64,000 nucleotides of DNA. Origin: Megalonaias nervosa (lineage: Eukaryota > Mollusca > Bivalvia > Unionida > Unionidae). Shown here one piece after another: positions 50,950-63,039 of this stretch; within the stretch, counting starts at the first letter, position 1, and each line of letters begins with the position of its first letter. The position numbers were made by a program, and so were the translations under genes. Where the stretch lies: positions 30,048 to 94,047 of the forward strand of contig JAECUM010096237.1 of assembly GCA_016617855.1 (NCBI GenBank), written 5' to 3'. The notes beneath the pieces are model-generated. The model searched no databases. It saw only the letters and a program-made list of their open reading frames with translations, and was not told the DNA's origin.

Positions 50950-51180
50950 AATATCACCAAAAGCCTTGGTACATACAAGTACCAAGGTATATGTACTGTT
51001 TATTTGGGACCAGGGCAGTGGACAAGAATTGTGGGCTCTAGGAAACATTTTTCAGTATGCCCCAATCAATTACAAATTGTGATGGCGGTGGGTTCCCTGA
51101 CCATTGTGGGCCCCATAATTTTTGGTCCTAGTTGTCCTACCCTGTCCAGTGCCCTGTTTTGGACCAAATGGAAAATGCAA
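50950..51180. repeat. Region of inverted repeats
   Basis: CCTTGGTAC-ATACAA-GTACCAAGG at about 50961-50984 is a perfect short palindrome. Further on, GGGACCAGGGCAGTGGACA (51007) is inverted as TGTCCAGTGCCCTGTTTTGGACC (about 51144). Possibly a degraded fold-back element. Confidence 0.5.
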
Positions 51181-51309
51181 CTGAACTCCATTGTACATAA
51201 CATACATGTACCAACATACTGTGTATTTTGGGCTAGATGATTATTCAATTTTACTGGCTGACAAAACAATTGTCAAAATTGGGACATCAAGAACTTTCCT
51301 AATAAAAAC

Positions 51310-51475
51310 AGTGTTACCTCATTAAGACACTGTACAAGTGTACAGTTATAAGTGAGGTTGCCTTACACAGTACAAGGGAGCTATACAAGTGTAATGAGCT
51401 ACAAGAGAGGTTTTCTTAAACTGTAAAAGGAAGCAGCACAAGTGTACAGAATTAAAAGTGAGGTTGCCTTAAAAT
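51310..51475. repeat. Diverged ~52-bp tandem repeat, 3 copies
   Basis: Three related blocks: GTACAAGTGTACAG...GTGAGGTTGCCTTA, ATACAAGTGTAATG...GAGAGGTTTTCTTA and GCACAAGTGTACAG...GTGAGGTTGCCTTA. Confidence 0.7.
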
Positions 51476-51972
51476 GAGGAGAATTCAATGTCAAGATTAT
51501 TCATCCCCACCAATGGATCCATGACTGTACCAATGTTATATAATGATTGCACTATAATGAAATAATTTATAATAAGGGACCAACATACTTGCAGCACAGG
51601 TACTTTTTTTTTTAAGAAAAAGGAGTAGCAATAACAAATATGATAACAGACAGACAAACAGATACATGATGGATGACAGATAACAGACCATCCCATAAGC
51701 AATTCTAGTCCATGACCTGAGTAGAGCTAAAACTCATTGCTTAAACAATAATTCTGGATCAAAAAGCTAAACACTTCCTACAACAGGATTAAATTCTCAA
51801 TGTGAACAGTACTGACATTTCCCCCCAAAAGTTATAGGTAGCATATGTTTATTTTTTCACACTGGACTGTACACATGACCTCATTATCCTGTTGTTAACA
51901 CAAGATGAAGGCAAATTTGATGAAATGTGAAGAAGAAAAAAAAAGACTTCACAATTCAAAACTCAATACAGA

Positions 51973-52074
<102 letters not shown>

Positions 52075-52089
52075 CAGAAAAGACACAGG

Positions 52090-52405
52090 AAATTACATCT
52101 TATTCACCACAGGGGTAACTTTAACCTTGAAAATACACTACACTAATGGCCGTCAGGTAAGTTGTGTTGCAACTCGGATGACTACCACAAACTACTACAT
52201 TGCCAGATGCAGTATTTTAAGATACATATTCATTGCCATCTTAGTTTTTATCAACTTTCGCTGCTTTGACTATTACTTGTGCCAACAGAGACATAGATGA
52301 ACCTCCACTAATGAAGGCGTATTTTTTTCTAAATAAAAAGCACGGGGATTGGAGGAGGAGGGCAGGCGGAGCACAGGGTCAAGATTTTGGAGGACATAGG
52401 ACAAA
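52090..52405. repeat. Dispersed repeat, second copy of the 60.4-60.7 kb segment
   Basis: TTCACCACAGGGGTAACTTTAACC, TATTCATTGCCATCTTAG, GTGCCAACAGAGACATAGATG and CACAGGGTCAAGATTTTGGA align in order with 60.43-60.66 kb. Confidence 0.6.
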
Positions 52406-52441
52406 AAAAACTGTAGGAAACCTGTGAGAATGCACTCAATA

Positions 52442-52570
52442 AGCAATATGGCAGAGCATTCAAGTGTAATTAAAAGGTCACGGGTTCAATACCTACTTAG
52501 GTCAGCCTAGTCGGTTGGGCTGTCTCGATGTGTAGTTGGGCATGATATAGCCAGTGAGTTGTTTAAGATC
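52442..52570 (+). mobile_element. SINE family C-like fragment
   Basis: GGCAGAGCATTCAAGTGTAA and GGTCACGGGTTCAATACC are a tRNA-like head with a good B box; GTCAGCCTAGTCGGTTGGGC and GATGTGTAGTTGGGCATGA follow. Truncated. Confidence 0.6.
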
Positions 52571-53809
52571 AACAAAAACAAAACAAACTCCACATTGGTT
52601 ACAAATGAAGGTGGAATATACTGTTAGGGAACCTGTTCCAATAAACCTGGGAAACAGGTATTTAACATACAGAAAAAAAATTTGATTTTAGTATACAAGA
52701 TTTCACAGTTGCTGAAAAAAAAGTCAATAAAGGCAGAAAATGAAAGAGGATGTTGCACATATCAAGGTTGTTTATATTCTGCCAATTTACATAGTTCTTA
52801 GGACTTCTAACACCTGACATTACAACTCTGTACACAACATGTACTTTTTTCTTTCACCCCTATTGAGAGCTGAAAGGGCATATTTGTTCTTCATTATTTC
52901 AGAATAAATCAACACAATTCTCAGTGTCCACATTCCCCATCTATCCCATGTTTACATAGGTCTCATTCAAGCAAAGTCCTATATCCCTGCCTGTTGAAGT
53001 GTGAAAACATGATCAATTGCCAAAACGAATTACAGTGCTAGTGGCCATGTTTGTTTGTACTTCTTATGCGTTCCAAGTACTGGCTGTTGAAATAAGTTTT
53101 AAGCCAATATGAAAGGCACTTGGAGCCTTTTGTTGTTGTCTAGGTAAGGCAGAGACCTTGCATGTACCATGTTTAATAACCAGACGTAAAGGCTTTGGAG
53201 ACCTATATATCAGCATTGACACTGAACCAAATTTTTTAATGAAAATTAAAAGGTCTTGGAATTTTCCAATATTAGGTCTCTCTTTTGTTGTTGTAAACTT
53301 TTCAAGAAGAAAACCATTATCCTTAATGACTTATGGTATCCAAAGCCTTTGTAATTTTAAAAAATTGCAAATATATCTATTTAAAATGAAGCAAAACTTA
53401 TGAATTTAACGATTTCTCTGCCAGAACTATTTTCCATTTTTTCTAAATGCAACACTCTGAATGCTATAAATACCAATTCATCTGATAAGTTCTAAGTTGC
53501 TAAGGTACTTTCCATTTACAAATACATGCAGATGTCATGTCTGATATGACAAAAGAATTGGCCCAGCCCATAATGGTTGTCTCCACTTTTTAAAATTCCC
53601 ACTTAGTTGACTCGGAATTGCTGCAGAGGCACAATAAAATGTCTTCCTCACTGTGCTTATAATTTGCAGTCTCTTAACAAATAAGACAAAGGATTCTAAT
53701 CTGGATTTTAGAAGTTTTGGATAAGTCTCAGTATAGACACTTAAAGTCTTTCATATCTTATTTGCTTTTTTCCCCACAGAATCTATTCTCACAAATTTTA
53801 TTTTCTAAC

Positions 53810-53810
<1 letters not shown>

Positions 53811-53840
<30 letters not shown>

Positions 53841-53841
53841 T
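53811..53841. repeat. (GTAT)n microsatellite
   Basis: About seven GTAT units. Confidence 0.93.
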
Positions 53842-55016
53842 GGCCCTGGCTATACAGTACCAATCAAAAAGCTAAAATTCCCAAAATGTAAATATAAAAA
53901 CTGCAATAATGTTTTTTAAAAAGAAACCTTAGAAATATATGAATTCTTACAAGATAAAAAATAAAGATGTTACACTTTTTTACAAAGTATATAAAAAAGG
54001 TAAATACATAAATCCTCCAAAATATAAGGTTTATTATATAAACCATATTTTTATTTTAAAAGTCCAAGATTTTACTGCAGCTGCTGTGATGTGCAAGCTA
54101 CATGGGGAATTAAAATTAACAGGTAGAGCAAACAAACACACTTCTTGGCTACATATTTAATTGTCACCCTACACTCAACCAAATTTAAATTCAAAATTTC
54201 ACACGGATTACCATTTCTGCCCTCATGTATATCAAGCAAGCAGACTTCACAGAAGGCATCCTGATATCATATTTCTGTCTTAAGGGTTTCTGATAAACAA
54301 ATCTGTATTTCCTATGATAAATTAAACATTTAATTTCTAAATAATAATTTGTCTAGAAGTTGATTTATTAACAAGTAAATGATTACTGCATCTCAAGTCA
54401 CAACTCACACTCACTTTCAACCTCTGTACCAAAAATATAAATGTGAAATAAGTGTAATTTAGATGTAGAGGCCTGAAGATAATTCAAGTTTCAGTATAAA
54501 AATTTCAGTATAAAACTTAACTTCCTTTGAAACCATATAAAATGTACTGTTGCTAGATGTTAATTAGAGTTACTTAATCTACTACCATGTCTCTAATAAA
54601 ATCAAAATTTTCAATGTCTAAAGTTTATGCCAAGAACTATAATTTACATAAAACACGCATACCCGTACCTGTTGTCTATTACATCTATAGGCCAGAGCTC
54701 AACCTGAGAAACAATGGATTTAAGTTCATGGGACAATTTGGGGGTGGGGGTGAGTGTCCTGTAAAGATTCTATGCTTTAGATGCCGCAAATTTCTTGAAA
54801 TGTGGATTCTAATCAATGTGACTATGTAAAAGAGCAGAAAATTGGAAACAGTTAAATAACAAATTGTCTCTAGAATAATTTTCTCTGGTGATACATCATA
54901 AAAAAAGTTTCAGAGTTTAAAAAATATTTCTGTCAGTCTATGTACTCCACAAGAATATTCTCTACTATCAGTGGACACTTGCAAGTTCACTTTTCAGGAG
55001 GTAAGCATGATTCAAG

Positions 55017-55112
55017 CACTCATGTCCAATATGCAAGATGCACTCATATGCAATATGCAAGAGGCACTCATGTCTAATATGCAAGAGGCATTTATGTCCA
55101 ATATGCAAGAGG
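55017..55112. repeat. 24-bp tandem repeat, 4 copies
   Basis: Unit CACTCATGTCCAATATGCAA-GAGG at 55017, 55041, 55065 and 55089 with one to three differences. It keeps a plus frame open (MQEALMSN repeats) that has no other support as coding. Confidence 0.85.
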
Positions 55113-56802
55113 TACCATACCAACAGATCTCAGCTATTTCTTCTATATTAGGGATGCCTCCTGCCACTATAAACTTGTTTGTGAAATCTGCAGATTTTTC
55201 CTTCAACATATTTATCCAAGCATACAGAACATACCAACATATGTAATATCTGAAGTCATGATATCCATTCAGAAACAGGTGAGTTATTTGGCTGCTTTAA
55301 ATGAAATGCCTTTTCATTACCCTTGATACCCATATGACCAGGCAGCCACTTGTACAGAACACTTTTTCTAAAATTTTGTAAGCATATCATGTTTTTGCAA
55401 GATCTGGGATATTATTACAGGTTATCAAACTTGTGCTTTTGCACGGCTTTCATTGCAGACTGGTAATCAAAAGGATGATAAGATCTTTTTGGAGATATTT
55501 CAATGGTCTGATGAGTATGACTGTAGTGATACAAATGAAGGCTTTATCAAGTAACCATCCCAAGATGGTGCCAAATGAGTACTGGAACTTCAACATAGAA
55601 TGTATACATGGCAAATCTTCTACAAAACTCCATCCCATTCTTAATGTGCTTTTGTTCCATATTTCATGACAAACACCTAACTGGAATTCAAGCTAAGAAA
55701 TGGTCATGTAAATGAGAAGTCCAATTTGACAAGTGGCCTGTCTGTTCTGAAGGCCCACTGAATAAATTATAGATTCTCCCCCCCCCCCTTAACAAGAGTC
55801 TAACAGTTTTATCAAATTCCTGTGTCTGACCTTAACCCAAGTCATAAAGACTGCTCTCATATAAACAAGAAAGCCATGCTTTATTTAATGAAGCTCATAA
55901 GCTACAATTTTTCTGCTGCAATCATCAATGCCTAAAGTGTATAATGAAATGGCACTTCAAGGTTTACCTCTACCATAAATGGGATGAACAATATTTCAAT
56001 CTACAAACAACCCTATACCATAAACCGATGTTTTCAAACTGAAACTGCATTCCAGGAGTCACAAAAATGGTTCACATTTTCAGTAATCCATTCCAACCAG
56101 TTTTTAATGGAAATTAAGGGAAAATAAGATATTTTCATGTTAAAATATTTTCTATTCTATTAGTGTATGCAGCTCCTTGTGTTATGGGGGAGAGGTTAAC
56201 TCTCCTTATATGAGGCACCAAATACAAACCCCACTTGAGGTGAGCTGTCAGTGTACTTATCACTGGAATGGAAAAACATTTCACAAAGATCAGTCCTAGC
56301 CAATTAAGACTGTCTCCCCCTTATCTGGAACTGCCAAACAAAAACTTAGACCCTAATGCTTTGTTTACAGAAGAATCCACAGCTGCCCAAACTTAGATGG
56401 GTATGTATCAAATTCCCATTAAAATATAATGCAAACCTAGCCATAATAATTCAATTAACATGCCTGAACTACATCAGATAACTGCTAACAGAAGAACATT
56501 CAATGTAGGAAAGAAACCTTAACAGGCATTAGTTCTGTTATAATTGCCCTCCAATAGAACTAAGGACAAAGTTTCCCTTCCTATTAAATATCCTGTCTAA
56601 CACAAGACAAAAGGCTTAGAATTGTGCTACACAGTAAATTTCATATCCCCCAAGTTTTAAAATAAAGACATGTTTGGAAACGCTGTAACCTTGACTGTAC
56701 CAATGAAGAACCAGATCTTACATCAATAACATTACAATTATGGACAATTGCTTGTGAAATTTTGGGGTGCTTAGCTTTATGAAAAAATTAGTCTTTCTGA
56801 TG

Positions 56803-57020
56803 CACCATATATATGTGCTTGAAAGTGGATTCCAGCTGCAAACTTAAGACACATCTGCCACTGAATACTGTCAGCAGATCTGGCTCTATGTAGTTTGTTA
56901 GGACTAATCAGTCGAACAAATGACACAGATCCCGATCAGTCAGCACATTATAAATGGCAGATCAGTGTGTGTGTGTGCTGTTTGCAATTGGACCTGACTT
57001 ATGAGCAAGTATATACAGTA
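56803..57020. mobile_element. TA-flanked MITE family, copy 8
   Basis: Left ACCATATATATGTGCTTGAA, right ACTTATGAGCAAGTATATACAG-TA; interior contains a short (GT)n at 56967-56979 not seen in the other copies. Confidence 0.75.
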
Positions 57021-57708
57021 GGTAAGGACCCCAGCAATCCAAAATCACTTAAAATGTAGAAGTTTGTATGCATTTTCTTGCACTATTCCTAGCTGAATAC
57101 CTATGCCAAAATTATGGTTAATTATTTTATAAAAGTATGAAGAAAAGCAACCTGTAATTAATGGCCCATAAAATAAGAGCTGAATTGGTATTAAAAAATT
57201 AAACCATAAGATCATCAAGAAAAATGAACTATGAATAATCAAAAAGAATTTTACACAAATTTTATAATCGTACAAATATTTTTTTTAAAAATATTTTTTA
57301 CCTCATGACCAGATAACATAACAGTTATGTCAGCATATTTAAAACATAAAAATTTTCCACTAACTACTGTTCTTATTTTGACATCAACAGTGTGTTCATT
57401 AATCTTCAAAGTACAAGGGTTTTCCACAAAAATAGGAGGGGGTTTTTTAAATACTTTTTTTACTTCAAAAACATTTACTGATTTACTGAATATAGGTGGG
57501 TGTTAGCAGCAAAGTTGCCGGGGGTAAACCCCAGACCCGGCACCTAATGACACCGCTGCATCAACCATTTAATGAGAATATTGTTTGTTATTTAGCAATG
57601 TTTCTTTGAATTATTCACAAACATTTTGGATTTGATACAATTTTGTGATTTATATAACTTCGACTCTTTATTTAATAAAAATTAACCATCACAATAAAAC
57701 TATTGCTT

Positions 57709-57710
<2 letters not shown>

Positions 57711-57786
<76 letters not shown>
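57711..57786. repeat. (TAA)n...(TTA)n inverted microsatellite
   Basis: (TAA)13 at 57711-57750, a CTTA-like turn, then (TTA)11 to 57786. The two halves are mutually complementary and can form a cruciform or hairpin. Confidence 0.95.
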
Positions 57787-58159
57787 TAACACTTGCAATA
57801 AGGGAGGTCTCTGACAAGGTACTACAAAATGTCTAAGTGCACCTGCTACCCTGCTCCCGCTGCTAAAACTGGATCCACAACAGAAGTACAAATGGAGGAA
57901 ATGAAATGGGCCAAGAACATAAGCAGGTACCTTGTCTTTCAAACTGAGGAAAAGGAATTCCTGAATTACTGTTAGGCATCTTAACAATTCAATCTAAATG
58001 TCAACATAAACTGGATACTCTGTTTTAAAACATTCAACACTTTAAGAATCACCTTTGGAAAAGTGTTTTACCCACTCTGACATTGTTCTTTTTAAGGCAA
58101 TCAGTGCTCTCTATTTAGGCACAGAAGAAATTTTACTTAGCAAATTTTTCATTTATTGC

Positions 58160-58164
<5 letters not shown>

Positions 58165-58200
<36 letters not shown>
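58165..58200. repeat. (TC)n microsatellite
   Basis: About 17 TC units. Confidence 0.95.
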
Positions 58201-58202
<2 letters not shown>

Positions 58203-58868
58203 TGGTGTTAATGCATACCAGAGCTGAATGCCATTCAAATAAAAAAAAATTAAAATGGCCTTTAAAATGTTAGAAAGTAGCCAGGAAACAGCTACTGAAA
58301 TGGATTGAGGTATTCAAAATGCGCAAGTCAAGATAATGATGCCCTAAGAAAGATCACCCAACACTTTGCAACCTTGACTGTACTGTAGACAAAAATAAAT
58401 TTCTATGGATAAAAACATTCAGGTTTAAGCCTAGGATGATTTTAGTATAGAAAACAAAAATCTCCATTTAGGTTAACTTTGCAAACCACAAGATATGTGC
58501 CTTTTGTCCTTGGTTATGATAAAATATTATATCATGCGACATGGGTATGATAGTGTGAGATGTATTGATACATCGCTGCAATGTTTCTGAAATAATATAT
58601 TGCACTCATATATGAACAACTGCCAGAATGCTGCAATATATAATGCATTACAAGTGTGACAACATACTGATGCAATAGCACTTTATTTTCAACTAACATG
58701 AACCAGGCTGTTTTCAATGTGCACTAGCACAGTTCACAAATATTAATAACATGAAACTTCCAGTTCCTTTTTTCTTCACCAAGATATTTCAGAACTGACT
58801 TTTCTGCTAACATCAATTTCTAGCCCTGCTAATACATTATCATCAATCATCATCACCATCACAGTTCT

Positions 58869-58888
58869 TATATTATTATTATTATTAA

Positions 58889-58923
<35 letters not shown>
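58869..58923. repeat. (ATT)n microsatellite
   Basis: About 17 ATT units with one ATATT interruption. Confidence 0.95.
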
Positions 58924-59696
58924 GGTTTTAATTCTGCTTCTTCCTAAGGGTTTGTCCCTTGCCTGTAGTTGCCAAAAATTATGTTCTAGTAAGAGTGATA
59001 CTAATGCCATGTGTTTTGTCTTTTCAGCTCACTGTCAAGAAAATTGTATCATAATCTTTACCTAGTTTTAAAAAATGTCCATAAATTCAAAAAAACATTA
59101 GATTTTCTTCAGTACTATAATTTTCAGAATGCACCATAAAGTGAGACATCAGTAAGTCTGAAGGACTGAAAGAATGGAGCACCATGAAACATTGTTTGTT
59201 GACAATCTCAAGTTATGTGAGGTCAACATCCACTTTCAGGCCACATCAGAGATGCTAAACTTTGTTTGGTTCTCATCTACATTTAAGACACAAAATGGAC
59301 AACTTCAAGTCATTGCATTTTCTTATGGTAGGAGAATCTTGGAAATAATTTGTATAAAAGATGAGTAAATCATTATTATCATACCTATGAAAAGAATATA
59401 CATGACTTCAACACAAATTATTGTGCCTAACAAAGGAAGAGTTCAAAGCAATATTTAAAAAAATGAACTACACAAAAAACTTCAAGCAAACAAAAAAGCA
59501 TCTCTTCTCTACCTCCCAAAGACAAGTAAATAAATGGAGTCCTATCCTAATAATATCCATCAGAATAAAAATACCATTAATGGGACAGATTTTTCACTCG
59601 ATCATATTCAATGCATAAAATCATCCTATGAACATTTTGTGGTTTACTGTCCCTCCTCATCGAGATATTTTGTATGCAATGTTGCACCAAGGATCT

Positions 59697-59942
59697 TGGC
59701 CCTGAATGGCTTAGTGGTCTTAAGTGCTCACCATTCATGATCACTGCCAACTCATCTCGGCGTGGATTTGAGTCTTTGGCTCAGCTAACATGGGTATGTG
59801 AGAATGCTTGCCAGTAACTTCTCGTGGGTCGGTGGTTCTTTCCTGGGGTTTTCCAGGTTCTTCCTCCACCAGTTATATTGGCCACCATGTATAGCCTATC
59901 TTGTGCTGGAAATTGGCATTAAACCCAACAACAACAGCACCA
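59697..59942 (+). mobile_element. SINE family B, near complete copy
   Basis: Starts near GCCCTGAATGGCTTAGTGG, has GTGGATTTGAGTCTTTGGC as a degenerate B-box region, then GGTGGTTCTTTCCTGGGG, TTCTTCCTCCACCAG, TAGCCTATCTTGTGCTGG and ends AAACCCAACAACAACAGC, the best-preserved tail of the family here. Confidence 0.78.
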
Positions 59943-60179
59943 AGGATCCCAAGGAGTGGGGACACTGTGCTTCCCACATTTCCAAATTTGGGGGACACAA
60001 TTTTTGAGGGAAAAAGGAAAATATCAGTACATGACCCACTAATAGTGCCATAAAAATAAGATAATCAATTTGCTTTGACAGTTTTTCTACTTCTGCACTG
60101 TAAGTATCACACATTTTTTGGACACTTGCATTATTGCAATTCAAGTTTTATTATGTGCTCAAGTAACTGATGAAAACAT

Positions 60180-61050
60180 TAACATTTTTAAATAAATGGA
60201 AACCTGAAATGAGCTGGACCAGGAATTTTCCATTCCAGATCTTGCTCCCATTTAACTTAAGTGTACACACATTCTCTAACAGCATTTGTTATAATAAATA
60301 CCTATGTTTCCTGAAATGGGTTTTTCTTTGCAAACAGACAAATGATTAACTAAATGAAAAATTAAGCATTTGCATAAATTTAGACTTTTGTCATTATTTG
60401 AACCTCAAAATAAATTATATCTTCCTCACCATAGGGGTGACTTTAACCTCAAAAATACATTACAATAAGGCTTTAAAATAAATATTCACTACCATCTTAC
60501 TGGCTTTATCACCTTTTGCAACTATGAAAATTGCTAGCAGCAACAGAAATATGGCTGGACATCCACCAATATAAAGCTGTAGTGATATTTCAAAATGTTT
60601 TTCAGATGATAAAGCATGCCCTTGTGTGTGCATAGGGTCAAGCTTTGTTGGACATATGACAAAAGACTGGGACATCCACAGATAAAAAGCTGTAGCCAAT
60701 TTTTCAATTTTTTTTCAGATGATAATGCATGCTCTTGTGTGTGCGTAGGGTCAAGAGTTGGGAGCCAACAGGGCAAAAGATCGGGCAAATCAATGAGCCT
60801 TGCTCGATGTGCGACAGTAGGTTGGGGTTAAACAATACGACTTTGCTATGATTATATTTATTGCTATAATATGCAACAGATCATACAATATATATCTATG
60901 CACATAAAGAATAAAGAAACAAATGACTAATAATTATTCTAGACCAAGCAACTTTTATTGGTTCGGTATCATTTTGTATTGATTCTACACTTTTAGTATG
61001 ATTATGTGCATCAAAATAGCAATATTATCAATGTATCAACACATTGGTGA
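60180..61050. repeat. Composite old dispersed repeat, pieces found elsewhere in the window
   Basis: 60230-60275 (GGAATTTTCCATTCCAGAT, CTCCCATTTAACTTAAG) matches 25070-25112. 60410-60660 (ACCATAGGGGTGACTTTAACC, CATAGGGTCAAG, GGACATATGACAAAA) matches 52090-52400. 60818-61050 (GGTTGGGGTTAAACAATACG, CACATAAAGAATAAAGA) matches 34085-34560. The three pieces are contiguous here, so they may be parts of one long decayed element. Confidence 0.6.
60559..60788. repeat. 113-bp tandem duplication
   Basis: ACATCCACCAATATAAAGCTG at 60559 and ACATCCACAGATAAAAAGCTG at 60672 start two copies that both run through TTTTCAGATGATAA.GCATGC and CTTGTGTGTGC.TAGGGTCAAG. Confidence 0.82.
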
Positions 61051-61291
61051 ATTTTCATCACAGGTAATGGGTCAGTAGCATTAATTAATTGTTGTTATAG
61101 CCTACAACATAGATTCAAAGAATTTAAACATTCAACATCGTGAATTATGCACAAAAACATTTACAGGTCCCAAGAAAAATTCAATTTAAAGCAGATGCAG
61201 TATTTTTGGCTGGTCTCTAAAATACAAAAGCAAATAACATGTTCATAGGACAGTCAAATGCCACAAGATGGCTTAAATACTTAATGCATAA

Positions 61292-61300
61292 TCTTACCTG
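61292..61300 (-). other. Splice donor at the end of the cadherin exon
   Basis: On the minus strand the exon ends ...TTTTGCAG and continues GTAAGAT, a near-consensus metazoan 5' splice site; GT lies at 61297-61296. The exon closes after a glutamine codon in phase 0, just inside EC6 (GSCILQ). Reading on past the donor gives non-cadherin sequence (VRLCIKYL...) and a stop at 61217, as expected for intron. Confidence 0.85.
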
Positions 61301-63039
61301 CAAAATGCAACTTCCCACTGTTCGACTCTCAGGCACAGCAGCACTGTACTGGCTATGTTCAAACATCGGCTCTTTGTCATTAATGTCCATCACTGATACC
61401 AGAACAGTAGTACTTGACGACAACTGGGGTATTCCTGAGTCTCTAGCCACCACAATAAATTGTGACTTAGACTCAACTTCACAGTCTATTTTTCCATGTG
61501 TTGTAATTAATCCAGAGTTTATGTCAATCTGAAACCAGTCTGAATGGCTATCAGTATCATCATTGATACTGTAGGTTATTCTGGCATTCTCTCCAATATC
61601 GCGATCTGTGGCTGTAACCTGCACAACTGAACTACCATTTGGGGACATCTCTTCAATTTCTGCTAAATAAACTGCGTTTGAAAAAACAGGCCTATTATCA
61701 TTTACATCATCAATTGTCAGTAAGATGTTTTTGGACTGAAATAATGGCGGGGTTCCAGAATCCACTGCAACAACTGTGAGGTTGAACCATGATTTTGTCT
61801 CTCTATCCAGAGTCGATTGACAATGAGGTACACGACACGATCACGTATGATGAGACCAAAATATCCTTCACCATCTTCAAGTCTCACTGTGATATTAGAA
61901 TCGGAAGAGGCATCTGGGTCACTCACTGATATTCTTGCCACGAAGTCATTTGGATTTGCATCTTCTCTTATTCTTCCTGTTTGATTTGTCAAAAATGTTA
62001 TCTCGATTTCTGCTGGTTGCTCATTTATATTTAAGACTTCAATATCAATAAGCACACTAGTTTGCAATTGCTGTACTCCATGATCGCGTGCATTGACTAT
62101 CAACTTGTAAGATGTTTTTAACTCATAATCAAGCCGTTTCTGAAGTGTTACAATTCCTGTATCCATATTGATGGCAAAATATTCCTCCGGATCACTATTT
62201 TGGCGGTCAATGTAATACGACACTCTTCCATTGTCACCTGAATCCAGATCTGTTGCAAAAACCTCTATCACGCTTTTTCCAATGGTTGCATTTTCCTGCA
62301 CAGCTGCCGAGTATTTACTTTGATTGAATATTGGCTGATTATCATTGGCATCAGTGATCGTTATGTACACAGTCATGTCTCCATATAATCGTGGAGTGCC
62401 ACCATCATACACACGAATTATTAAAGTATATGATTTAGTAGTTTCATAATCCAAAGTTCCATTAATCCCTAAATCCAGCAGAAGAATTTGAGTTCCTGAA
62501 AAACGTCCTGATACATTAAATGCAAAATCAACATTTCCAGATATTATTGCATATGACTGAATCGTATTCACACCAATATCTGAATCAACAGCACTTCCTA
62601 ATGGGATTTTATAGTGTGGTGCATTTTCAGAAATGTCTATATATTTTGTGTCATTCACAAACTTCGGTGCATTGTCATTTACATCGGTCACTGTGATGTT
62701 GACTTTAATGTAATTGGACTGATCTGTAATTAGTCCAAATGTATATATCTCGTTTTCCTCACGATCTAGCATAACCTTTGCTTTTATTTCTCCCAATTTT
62801 AAATTTATGGTAAAATATTTTTCAATGAAATTTTTCTGGATGATACTGAAGAATGTGTATGGAGGTATTGCTGCATCTGGTAGAGATGTGTATACAAATC
62901 CAACAAGGACACCTATATCATTATTTTCCTGGATATTCAATGAACGTGTCCAGGTTTGCTGGCTTTGTGCAAAATGGCCAAAAAGAATCACTGTGACCAA
63001 AATGGTGACAACAGAACTGTGAAATCTCTGATGCATCAT
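61298..63039 (-). CDS. dchs: Dachsous-type cadherin, first coding exon (signal peptide plus EC1-EC5 and start of EC6), with one frameshift
   Basis: Dachsous is a giant cell-surface cadherin that binds Fat on neighbouring cells and acts in planar cell polarity and Hippo growth control. Codons 1-26 form a signal peptide with a hydrophobic core around VVTILVTVILF. Cadherin repeats follow. EC1 ends at DVNDNAP (119-125), EC2 at DANDNQP (230-236), EC3 at a degenerate LNINEQP (336-342), EC4 at DVNDNRP (about 445-451) and EC5 at DINDKEP (about 542-548); EC6 starts near 550. LDRE/LDYE and DxD calcium motifs are present. The start is fixed by two in-frame TAA codons just upstream of the ATG-ATG pair. 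Motifs such as VARISVSDPD, WFQID.NSGLITT and IDCE match what I remember of Dachsous rather than Fat or clustered protocadherins. After codon 409 (61813-61815) one base is missing and the frame shifts by one; with it counted the exon is 581 codons ending in phase 0. Family call is firm; whether the frameshift is real is open. Confidence 0.88.

Larger units (their letters stand above)
52571..56802. other. Mostly featureless; GTAT microsatellite and 24-bp repeat listed separately
   Basis: No host exon recognised. A C run of ten lies at about 55779-55788. Confidence 0.5.
57787..59696. other. No gene recognised; microsatellites listed separately
   Basis: Intronic sequence carrying the (TC)n and (ATT)n tracts; otherwise nothing seen. 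Confidence 0.5.

Noticed and set aside
61217..61297. Continuation of the cadherin frame past the donor to the stop at 61217
   Set aside because: The peptide after the donor has no cadherin character and the GTAAGAT donor is strong, so this is intron read-through.
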